Source: Acidimicrobiales bacterium (GTDB lineage Bacteria > Actinomycetota > Acidimicrobiia > Acidimicrobiales > Poriferisodalaceae). From it: a stretch of 5,116 nucleotides of DNA. The stretch spans positions 3,993 through 9,108 of the forward strand of contig JAGQSP010000135.1 of the NCBI GenBank assembly GCA_020439485.1, given 5' to 3'. Position 1 is the first letter of the stretch; every line of letters starts with the position of its first letter. Below the pieces are notes generated by a model. The model was not told the origin of the DNA and searched no databases. It was given only the letters and a program-made list of their open reading frames with translations. This document shows, piece by piece, positions 1 to 5,116 of the stretch. The translations under genes were made by a program, and so were the position numbers.

Positions 1-945
1 CTCGGCGTCGCAAGCGGGCCAAGCCTGGGAGCATTTGCCATATCGCTGTCCGATTGGCGCGCCGCCTTCTGGATCAACCTGCCCATATGTGCCCTGTTGC
101 TGGCAGCCAGCCGAAGCGCTCTCAGCGAATCGGCCCGAAACCCCACCAAGACGCGCCCCGACTACGCAGGCGCAGCCCTGATAAGCGCAGCCTTGGGTGG
201 CGCAACCCTGGGCATCTCACGCTCTGAGGTTTGGGGATGGGCCGACGCCAGGACGCTGGGGTCGATCGCCGCCGGTTTGGCGATCATCGTCGTGTTCGTC
301 GCCCGCCAACGAACCCACCCAGAGCCGATACTGGACCTGACGCTGTTCCAGAGTCGCTCGTTCTCGATCGCCAACTTCTCGGGCCTGGCCTTCTTCGCGG
401 GTTTCGCCGCTTTGGGTCTCAACAACGTGCTGTTCCTGCGCCAGGCGTGGGGATATGACGTGTTGACCGCGGGCCTGCTCAGCGCCGTGGCGCCCGCAAC
501 AGTCGCTTTGCTGTCGCCGGTGACGGGCCGCCTCGCCAGCCGCTTCGGCTTCAGAACCTTTGTTGTTGCGGGTCCACTGTTGGTCGCCGCCCTGATGCTG
601 GTGTTCGTGGTCGTGTTCGACGAAACCACCCGACCGTGGCTGTTCATGGCGCTGGGCCAGCTGGTGGCCGCGGGCATAGCGATGTTCATTCCGGTGAACT
701 CGGCGGCTTCGGTCGCAGACCTTCCCGCCCAGCGACTATCGGTGGGCGGAGCGGTCAACAACACCTTTCGCCAGGTGGGTTCTGCCCTGGGTATTGCCGT
801 CTTGGTCGCCGTGATCGGCTCGCCGGTGACAACTGCAGAGCTGGTCGACGCACACCGCGCAGGATGGGTCATGATCGCGACAACGATGCTGTTGGCCGCG
901 CTGGTGGGCCTGCGACAGATCGGGGCGACCCGCACCGCCGACTGA
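1..945 (+). CDS. MFS drug/proton antiporter, DHA2 (EmrB/QacA-like) family, C-terminal part (5' end outside window)
   Basis: An integral membrane transporter that probably exports a drug-like or amphipathic compound by proton antiport; the substrate cannot be told. The frame is open from base 1, leaving 314 visible residues before the TGA at 943-945. The first visible segment, GPSLGA (residues 6-11), matches motif C of proton antiporters. It is followed by WRAAFWINLP (19-28), the usual DHA2 signature before the sixth or seventh helix. Hydrophobic helices then alternate with short loops to the end. A late NNTFRQVGSALG segment is also typical of 14-helix DHA2 pumps. The family is about 450-520 residues long, so the missing N-terminal part, with the first five or so helices, lies upstream. 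An internal TTG at 97 could be taken for a start but falls inside a conserved helix and is not the real one. The gene converges on the monooxygenase with a 39-base gap. Family assignment is confident; substrate is unknown. Confidence 0.9.
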   Translation, partial: LGVASGPSLGAFAISLSDWRAAFWINLPICALLLAASRSALSESARNPTKTRPDYAGAALISAALGGATLGISRSEVWGWADARTLGSIAAGLAIIVVFVARQRTHPEPILDLTLFQSRSFSIANFSGLAFFAGFAALGLNNVLFLRQAWGYDVLTAGLLSAVAPATVALLSPVTGRLASRFGFRTFVVAGPLLVAALMLVFVVVFDETTRPWLFMALGQLVAAGIAMFIPVNSAASVADLPAQRLSVGGAVNNTFRQVGSALGIAVLVAVIGSPVTTAELVDAHRAGWVMIATTMLLAALVGLRQIGATRTAD

Positions 946-984
946 TGTGGGCCCGCCAGGCTCCGGTCAGTTCTCGCCGAAGCG

Positions 985-2616
985 TCAGTCGGTTTCGAAG
1001 CCTCGGTATCCGTCTTGGGCGATCTCGCCCAGCAGCTTGGCGTACTTGGGCGCTCCACCGTTGTAGACCACGTAGCGCACGGTGCCCTGGCCATGCCCCT
1101 CGACGTTGGAGTTGTAGCCGGTGAACCAGCCCTGAGCCCGCTTCATCAGCATGGGCTGGTACAGGTCTTCGATGTGTTGGGTCCACTCGGCTTCGCTCTG
1201 TGCCGAGGCCTCGACGCGCCTCACCCCGCTGTTGCGGAAGTGCACGACAGCATCGGTGATCCAGTCGACCAGGCGCTCGATCCCCCGCGGGAAGTTGCTG
1301 GTAGACGAGGCGCTTTGTGGGCCGGCAACCATCATCATGTTCGGGAAGCCGTGGATTCCGATGCCCAGATAGGTGGACGGACCATCGGCCCACTTGGTTG
1401 CCAGCTTGTCGCCGTTGACACCCTGGATGTCGATGCGGTCGAACGCTCCTGTGACGGCGTCGAAGCCCGTGGCGTACACGAGAAGGTCGAGCGGGTAGGT
1501 GTGGTCGGTCGTCTGCACACCCTCGGGGACGATCCGCTCGATCGGGGTCTCCAGCAGGTCGACCAGGTGCACGTTGTCGCGGTTGAATGCCTCGAAATAG
1601 TGAGTTTCCAGAGGCACGCGCTGCACCCCGAACCCGTGATCTTTCGGAATGAGCTTCTCGGCCACCTCGGGATCGTCCACACGCTGCCGGATCCGGTCTG
1701 CGATGTAGGCCGAGAACTCGGCGTTGGCCTCGTCGTCGGTGAAGATCTCGGTGAAGTTCTGGAGCCAGATACCGAAGCCGGGCTCGTCGTAGAGCCGGTC
1801 CCAGAGTTCGAGGCGCTCCTCGCGGCTGACGTTCCAGAACCCGCGCCGGTCGGGTTCGTGCTCGAAGCTGCCGGGGGTGCGATCACAACGAGCCAGGATC
1901 TCGGGGTACCTGCTGCGGATGTCGGCCATCTCTTCTTCGGAGATGGGCGAATTGTTCAGCGGCGCACTCCAGTTGGGCCGTCGCTGGAACACCCACAGCT
2001 CGCCGACCTTGTCTGCGATCTCGGCGATGACCTGGATGCCGGTGGCTCCCGTGCCTATGACGCCGACCTTGCGGCCCTCCATCGGCACGGGCTCGGATGG
2101 CCAGTAGAAGGTGTGATGGGCTTCGCCCGCGAAGGTCTCCATCCCCTCGATACGCGGCAGGGTCGGTGCCGACAACAACCCGATGGTGGTAATGACGAAC
2201 CACGACTTGAACTCGGTGCCATCCTCGAGGAACAGATGCCACAAGTTCGCATCCTCGTCCCACTGCATCGACACCACACGTGAGTTGAACCTCATGTGTT
2301 TGCGCAGGTCGAACTTGTCGGCGACATAGTTGAGATAGCGCAGGTTCTCGGGCTGGGGCGAGAACCGCTCCTTCCAGTGCCACTCGTCGAGCAGTTCTTG
2401 AGAGAACGAGTATCCGTACGTGTAGCTCTCGGAGTCGAACCTGGACCCCGGATAGCGGTTGCGATACCAGGTGCCGCCCAGGTCGGCCTCGGTCTCGAGC
2501 AAGATCGAACTGATGCCCAAATCGGTGAGCCGCTTGATCTGGTAGATGCCACCGACGCCGGCTCCGAGGACGATCACCTCGTATGGCTGTTGGCTGTCGG
2601 AATTGATGCTGCTCAT
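985..2616 (-). CDS. Flavin-dependent Baeyer-Villiger monooxygenase (type I, FAD/NADPH)
   Basis: A predicted cytosolic enzyme inserting one oxygen of O2 next to a ketone carbonyl to give an ester or lactone, using FAD and NADPH. From the ATG at 2616 it has 543 residues, the normal size for phenylacetone or cyclohexanone monooxygenases. Visible motifs: FAD-binding GAGVGG (18-23); GGTWYRNRYPGSRFD (47-61), which fits the second type I BVMO fingerprint and ends in the conserved active-site Asp61; the main fingerprint FAGEAHHTFYWP (162-173); NADPH-binding GTGATG (188-193); FQRRPNW (210-216); Arg333 in GVQRV, aligning from memory with the catalytic Arg337 of phenylacetone monooxygenase; and ATGFDAVTG (382-390). 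The C-terminal end also follows that family. I chose the 2616 start because GAGGA sits 4 bases upstream and it leaves a normal 17-residue lead to the FAD motif. An in-frame ATG at 2685 would add 23 residues but has no ribosome site. Ketone substrate is unknown, and no lactone hydrolase is seen nearby. Confidence 0.95.
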   Translation of the reverse strand: MSSINSDSQQPYEVIVLGAGVGGIYQIKRLTDLGISSILLETEADLGGTWYRNRYPGSRFDSESYTYGYSFSQELLDEWHWKERFSPQPENLRYLNYVADKFDLRKHMRFNSRVVSMQWDEDANLWHLFLEDGTEFKSWFVITTIGLLSAPTLPRIEGMETFAGEAHHTFYWPSEPVPMEGRKVGVIGTGATGIQVIAEIADKVGELWVFQRRPNWSAPLNNSPISEEEMADIRSRYPEILARCDRTPGSFEHEPDRRGFWNVSREERLELWDRLYDEPGFGIWLQNFTEIFTDDEANAEFSAYIADRIRQRVDDPEVAEKLIPKDHGFGVQRVPLETHYFEAFNRDNVHLVDLLETPIERIVPEGVQTTDHTYPLDLLVYATGFDAVTGAFDRIDIQGVNGDKLATKWADGPSTYLGIGIHGFPNMMMVAGPQSASSTSNFPRGIERLVDWITDAVVHFRNSGVRRVEASAQSEAEWTQHIEDLYQPMLMKRAQGWFTGYNSNVEGHGQGTVRYVVYNGGAPKYAKLLGEIAQDGYRGFETD

Positions 2617-2620
2617 CTGT

Positions 2621-2625
2621 TCCTC
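2621..2625 (-). promoter_or_regulatory. Ribosome binding site of the monooxygenase gene (decides start)
   Basis: On the minus strand GAGGA lies 4 bases before the ATG at 2616. The competing in-frame ATG at 2685 has no purine-rich stretch ahead of it. This is the main sequence argument for the shorter 543-residue protein. Confidence 0.6.
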
Positions 2626-2714
2626 GTCGTTAGGCGTCCGCCTCCAATGTTGGCTCACCAGCCAGTTCGGTCCTGCATCCGACATCGAAATAGGGTCGAC
2701 ACCAACCCCGTCCC

Positions 2715-2720
2715 AAGGAA
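2715..2720 (+). promoter_or_regulatory. Ribosome binding site of the crotonase gene
   Basis: AAGGAA ends 6 bases before the ATG at 2727, a normal spacing. It supports that ATG as the start, as does the short lead of about 15 residues to the first conserved crotonase strand. Confidence 0.65.
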
Positions 2721-2726
2721 AGCCAC

Positions 2727-3452
2727 ATGTCCGATCCGAATGTCCTCGTCGAACGCCACGATGGGTGGGCGTCGCTCACGCTCAACCGCCCGCACAGGAA
2801 GAACGCCATCATCGGGCCGCTCTACGACGAGTTGGCCGATGCCCTCAACGATCTCAGCGCGGACGAAACGGTCGCAGCGATAGTTCTCAGCGGCGCTGGC
2901 GGAGCGTTCTCGTCTGGAATCGACCTCACCGAACTCCAGGCCGATCCGCGGCCCGCATGGGTGCCCAACATGTCGAGCAGCACGAACGCCGCCCACATGG
3001 CGCTCTACAACTGCCAGTGCCCAATCATCGCCGCGGTCGAGCGCTACACGATCAACGCCAGCACCTCGCTGGCCCTGGCGTGCGACGTACTGGTGGCCGG
3101 AGAGTCGGCGTTCATGCAGATCGGCGAGATCCGCCAGGGCTCGGGCATTCCCATGAACGCGGCCTGGATGTCGCTGAAGGCGTCGGAGTTCGTGCTGGCG
3201 AGGCTGGCCTACTACGGCGACCGGGTGCCGGCCGCGCGCATGCACGAGCTGGGGGTAGTGCAGGAAGTGGTGCCGGACGACCAGGTGTTGGCGGTGGCCC
3301 AGGCCCACGCTGAGCGCATGGCCGGTTACAAGCCTGGCGCGTCACGTTCAATCAAGGCAGCCATCACAGCGCGGCGCACCATCGACCCCCAGACGTGGTT
3401 CGAGGCTCCCAAGAGCAACGCCCTGCTGAACGCCCAGCAGGTGCGCGACTAG
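2727..3452 (+). CDS. Enoyl-CoA hydratase/isomerase (crotonase) superfamily protein with atypical oxyanion-hole segment
   Basis: A 241-residue crotonase-fold protein, slightly short for the family (about 250-290), likely acting on an acyl-CoA. Visible landmarks: LNRPHRKNAI (19-28), the usual first strand and CoA-contact region; GAGGAFSSGIDL (56-67), a good first oxyanion-hole motif; AAVERYTINASTSLALACD (102-120), the place of the second; MQIGEIRQGSGIP (130-142), whose Glu134 aligns with the second catalytic Glu (Glu164 of rat mitochondrial hydratase); and a typical GDRVPAARMHELGVVQEVVP stretch (164-183). The second motif normally reads AAVNG...GGG.E. Here the NG is ER, the GGG is NAS, and the position of the first catalytic Glu (rat Glu144) is Ser114. 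Keeping only one Glu resembles isomerases more than hydratases, so ordinary hydratase activity is doubtful. It starts divergently from the monooxygenase, suggesting related roles. Superfamily is confident; reaction is not. Confidence 0.9.
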   Translation: MSDPNVLVERHDGWASLTLNRPHRKNAIIGPLYDELADALNDLSADETVAAIVLSGAGGAFSSGIDLTELQADPRPAWVPNMSSSTNAAHMALYNCQCPIIAAVERYTINASTSLALACDVLVAGESAFMQIGEIRQGSGIPMNAAWMSLKASEFVLARLAYYGDRVPAARMHELGVVQEVVPDDQVLAVAQAHAERMAGYKPGASRSIKAAITARRTIDPQTWFEAPKSNALLNAQQVRD

Positions 3453-3454
3453 GG

Positions 3455-3895
3455 CTATTCGTCTTCGCCCTCGGCATCGTCGTGCAGCAACTCGACCTCG
3501 TAGGTGATCGAGATGTCGGGGTTGAGGCTGCTGGCGACCGAGCAGTACTTGTCGGTGGCCAGGCCCACAAAGCGCTCGGCCATCTTGGTGCTGAGGCCTG
3601 GGGCATCGATGATGTGCTTGGCCCGAATGGCCGTATAGAAAGCGGGAACCGAGTCGGCGCGGTCGCCCTCTAGCTCAATGCGATAGCTCAGCAGGTCCAG
3701 GCGTCGCTTGCCGATCATCACAACCACATCGAACGCTGCGCACGCACCCACGGCGTTCAACAAGAGCTCCATGGGGTTCATGCCGGTCTTGGCCGCGTCC
3801 TCGCCGTCGATCATCACCTGCATACCGTCGGGGGTCTTGCCCACAAACCGCTTTCCGACGAGATGGTGGACCGTGGTGCTCTTGGTGTTGCTCAC
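3455..3895 (-). CDS. OsmC-family protein, YhfA-like
   Basis: A small cytosolic protein of the OsmC/Ohr superfamily. Relatives use a pair of cysteines to reduce organic peroxides, but for the YhfA-like branch the substrate is not established. From the GTG at 3895 it has 146 residues, usual for the family. The two expected cysteines are present: Cys52 in GMNPMELLLNAVGACAAFD (38-56) and Cys118 in DKYCSVASSL (115-124). The PMELLL and KYCSV wording resembles E. coli YhfA more than OsmC or Ohr proper. The tail is acidic (DDAEGEDE). The start is uncertain: the frame opens earlier with TTG at 3907, no ATG is usable, and neither candidate has a clear ribosome site. The BFN gene ends at 3938, about 30-42 bases upstream on the same strand, so cotranscription and coupled translation are likely. 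At its 3' end it meets the crotonase with only 2 bases between stops. Confidence 0.88.
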   Translation of the reverse strand: MSNTKSTTVHHLVGKRFVGKTPDGMQVMIDGEDAAKTGMNPMELLLNAVGACAAFDVVVMIGKRRLDLLSYRIELEGDRADSVPAFYTAIRAKHIIDAPGLSTKMAERFVGLATDKYCSVASSLNPDISITYEVELLHDDAEGEDE

Positions 3896-3937
3896 AGCAC
3901 AAAGCAAAGCGCTTCAGCGGCCGATATCCAACCCCGC

Positions 3938-4453
3938 TCAGTCGTTGGGGTCGACGAAGTCGTCGGGTGTGACGGTCTCGAGATAGCTCTGGAACCGCTC
4001 GACGATCTGGTCGATCTCGTCGTCGGCAAACGGGGTGTCGACGTCGTGGTCGACCATCACCGCGGCCTCGTCCAGCACCGCTGACTCGACATTGACGGGC
4101 GCGCCGACCCGCACGGCCAACGCGATGCCATCGCTGGGCCGCGACGAAACCACCACCGTCTCGCCGTCGTGTTCCAGCGACAGGTCTGCGAAGAAGGTGC
4201 TGTCGATCAGGTCGTTGACGTCGACGCTGACCAGCTTGGCGCCGAGCGCCTCGATCACGTCGACGAACAGGTCGTGTGTCTGTGGCCGCGATATCTCGAC
4301 CTCGGCCATCGCCATGGCTATCGAGCGTGCTTCGGCAGGTCCGATGAAGATCGGCAGTACCCGGTCTGGGTTGTCGAACTCACCCAGCAACACCACGGTG
4401 GCGCCCGACGAAGGGGCGAAGTGAAGCCCGAGCAGCTTTACGGGGACCTTCAT
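3938..4453 (-). CDS. Bifunctional nuclease (BFN/DUF151) domain protein
   Basis: A 171-residue protein of the BFN (DUF151) family. Plant members have been reported to cut both DNA and RNA; the role of most bacterial members is unproven, so nuclease activity here is a family inference. Core motifs are clear: RVLPIFIGPAEARSIA (31-46), SRPQTHDLFVDVIEALGA (55-72), FFADLSLEHDGETV (87-100) and SSRPSDGIALAVR (103-115), all matching the DUF151 consensus of LPIxIGxxEA, RPxTHDL and RPSDAIALAxR. The usual Ala after RPSD is Gly109. After the domain an acidic C-terminal extension of about 45 residues (DTPFADDEIDQIVERFQSYL and on) is predicted helical. ATG at 4453 is preferred because AGGAG lies 6 bases ahead of it; a GTG at 4480 would add 9 residues without support. 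It sits between the MFS gene (82-base gap upstream) and the OsmC gene. Confidence 0.92.
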   Translation of the reverse strand: MKVPVKLLGLHFAPSSGATVVLLGEFDNPDRVLPIFIGPAEARSIAMAMAEVEISRPQTHDLFVDVIEALGAKLVSVDVNDLIDSTFFADLSLEHDGETVVVSSRPSDGIALAVRVGAPVNVESAVLDEAAVMVDHDVDTPFADDEIDQIVERFQSYLETVTPDDFVDPND

Positions 4454-4535
4454 GGAGGTCTCCTCTCGATGGACCTGCACCCATCATGGCCCGTCTACGC
4501 AGCTTGCGTCAGAGGAGGATGTCACAGGCCGACAC
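4454..4535 (-). other. Short intergenic stretch between second MFS gene and BFN gene
   Basis: These 82 bases hold the BFN ribosome site and a small perfect dyad, ACGCA-gct-TGCGT (4497-4509), 27 bases past the MFS stop codon. No run of T follows it on the minus strand, so it is not a convincing terminator. No promoter with both boxes was found, so the BFN gene may be read through from the transporter gene or have a promoter too weak to see. Confidence 0.35.
4460..4464 (-). promoter_or_regulatory. Strong ribosome binding site of the BFN gene
   Basis: AGGAG on the minus strand, 6 bases before the ATG at 4453, decides the start. In the message the overlapping GAGG (4465-4462) could pair with CCUC (4458-4455) just ahead of the start codon through a 3-base loop. 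That 4-pair stem is probably too weak to matter. Confidence 0.7.
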
Positions 4536-5116
4536 TCACCGGAACACACCCATCCGCGACACCGCCACACCAAACCCCACCACGCTGGGCAGGGCCACGA
4601 CCACCACCGCTTGCCCCACCGACAACCCGGAGCCGGCCAGAAGCCCGACGACGCCCGGAACGCTCAGCGCCGCTGTCCGCAGCCCGGCGGTCAGCGCGCC
4701 AAGGCCCAAGGCCGACCGGCCCGGCAGCTTGGCCGCGGTGTCGTACATGGCCGGCAACAGCGCGGCGATGCCTGCACCGTTCAGGGCAAAACCCACCAGC
4801 GAAAGCGAAGAGCTGGCCGACAGGTTTGCAATCAGCATTCCTGTGGCCGTGAGCCCGAGCGAGATCCAGGTCGTGGTCATGGTTCCCAGCCGCGCCACGA
4901 CCGAGTCGGCCACGAAGCGCGAAACGGTCATGCCGGCCGTGACCGCCACATAACCAAATGCAGCCGAGCCGGCCGACAGTGCGAAGTCGTCGCTGAGTCG
5001 AAACGCGGCCCAGTCGATGGCGGTCAGCTCCAAGGTCACGCCGAAGAAGCCGGCCGCAAAGAACCCGAACAGCACCAGCTTTCCCACCGACACCGGGCGC
5101 ATCGGCCGGTGGTCGC
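4536..5116 (-). CDS. MFS transporter, C-terminal half (5' end outside window), YbjJ-like
   Basis: An inner-membrane transporter of the major facilitator superfamily; the substrate is unknown. The minus-strand frame is open to the right edge, and 192 residues are visible before the TGA at 4536-4538. The ATG at 5102 is probably internal, since the frame continues upstream (Asp-His-Arg-Pro) and what remains is exactly a C-terminal six-helix bundle. Six hydrophobic segments are visible, beginning with LVLFGFFAAGFFGVTLE. The stretch LELTAIDWAAF in the first one resembles the E-x-x-x-x-D-W pattern of YbjJ-like permeases at helix 7. GMTVSRFVAD after the second helix fits the repeated motif A loop between helices 8 and 9. 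It is unrelated in detail to the DHA2 pump at the left edge. It is the first gene of the minus-strand run continuing into the BFN and OsmC genes. Confidence 0.85.
   Translation of the reverse strand, partial: DHRPMRPVSVGKLVLFGFFAAGFFGVTLELTAIDWAAFRLSDDFALSAGSAAFGYVAVTAGMTVSRFVADSVVARLGTMTTTWISLGLTATGMLIANLSASSSLSLVGFALNGAGIAALLPAMYDTAAKLPGRSALGLGALTAGLRTAALSVPGVVGLLAGSGLSVGQAVVVVALPSVVGFGVAVSRMGVFR

Larger units (their letters stand above)
2617..2726. promoter_or_regulatory. Divergent intergenic control region between monooxygenase and crotonase
   Basis: These 110 bases separate two start codons facing away from each other, so promoters for both genes should lie here. For the minus strand there is a weak candidate: TTGGGA (2716-2711), an 18-base spacer, then TATTTC (2692-2687). 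It would start transcription near 2680, downstream of the ATG at 2685, and so agrees with the 2616 start. For the plus strand only a poor pair was found (TTCGGT at 2666, TAGGGT at 2691). A short perfect dyad, TGGCT-cacc-AGCCA (2651-2664), sits in the middle and could be an operator half-site pair. That a control region exists is near certain from gene layout; the individual elements are speculative. Confidence 0.45.

Noticed and set aside
97..945. A complete transporter starting at the TTG at 97
   Set aside because: The frame is open through base 1 and the upstream residues hold conserved DHA2 motifs (GPSLGA, WRAAFWINLP), so the TTG is internal and the gene is cut by the window edge.
162..1094. 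A 310-codon open frame on the minus strand opposite the DHA2 transporter
   Set aside because: The translation is rich in Thr, Ala and Arg with no family motif, and it overlaps both the transporter and the end of the monooxygenase. It is a composition artefact.
1015..2283. A 422-codon open frame on the plus strand opposite the monooxygenase
   Set aside because: Its translation has no recognisable domain and lies wholly antisense to a gene with complete BVMO motifs. Long antisense frames of this kind are expected from high-GC codon bias.
2617..2685. A longer monooxygenase starting at the ATG at 2685
   Set aside because: There is no ribosome binding site before it, it would take up most of the divergent promoter region, and the shorter start has GAGGA and a normal family N-terminus.
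4497..4509. ACGCA-gct-TGCGT dyad as a terminator for the second MFS gene
   Set aside because: The stem has only 5 pairs and no T run follows it on the minus strand.
1..5116. Mobile element, defence system, CRISPR array, RNA gene or tandem repeat
   Set aside because: No transposase, integrase, spaced direct repeats, tRNA-like fold or low-complexity array was found on either strand. All coding space belongs to ordinary metabolic or membrane families.

Overview
The window looks like chromosomal DNA from a high-GC actinobacterium. The G+C content is high by eye, and third codon positions are strongly G/C-rich. Long spurious open frames lie antisense to the true genes, as expected at this composition. 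Gene content (DHA2-type efflux pump, Baeyer-Villiger monooxygenase, crotonase, a BFN/DUF151 protein, an OsmC-family protein) fits Actinomycetota. A placement nearer Acidimicrobiia is only a guess. No insertion sequence, phage gene, RNA gene, CRISPR array or tandem repeat was seen.

Layout, left to right. (1) Bases 1-945, plus strand: the C-terminal part of a DHA2-family drug/proton antiporter, cut by the left edge. (2) Bases 985-2616, minus strand: a complete FAD/NADPH type I Baeyer-Villiger monooxygenase, convergent with the transporter. (3) Bases 2617-2726: a compact divergent promoter region. (4) Bases 2727-3452, plus strand: a complete but atypical enoyl-CoA hydratase/isomerase (crotonase) superfamily protein. 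(5) Bases 3455-5116, minus strand: three genes in one direction. In transcription order they are the C-terminal half of a second MFS transporter (cut by the right edge), a BFN/DUF151 protein, and a YhfA-like OsmC-family protein that meets the crotonase tail to tail with 2 bases between the stop codons.

How they may work together. The monooxygenase and crotonase start 110 bases apart and face away from each other, so they could share control and act in oxidation of a ketone and later acyl-CoA steps. No esterase, dehydrogenase or thiolase is visible to confirm a pathway. The BFN and OsmC genes are close enough to be cotranscribed, and both families have been linked to nucleic-acid or redox stress handling in other organisms. 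Coding density is very high. No gene-free stretch exceeds about 110 bases, and nothing here amounts to a clearly new multi-gene system. The most unusual single gene is the crotonase, whose second oxyanion-hole segment departs from the family consensus.
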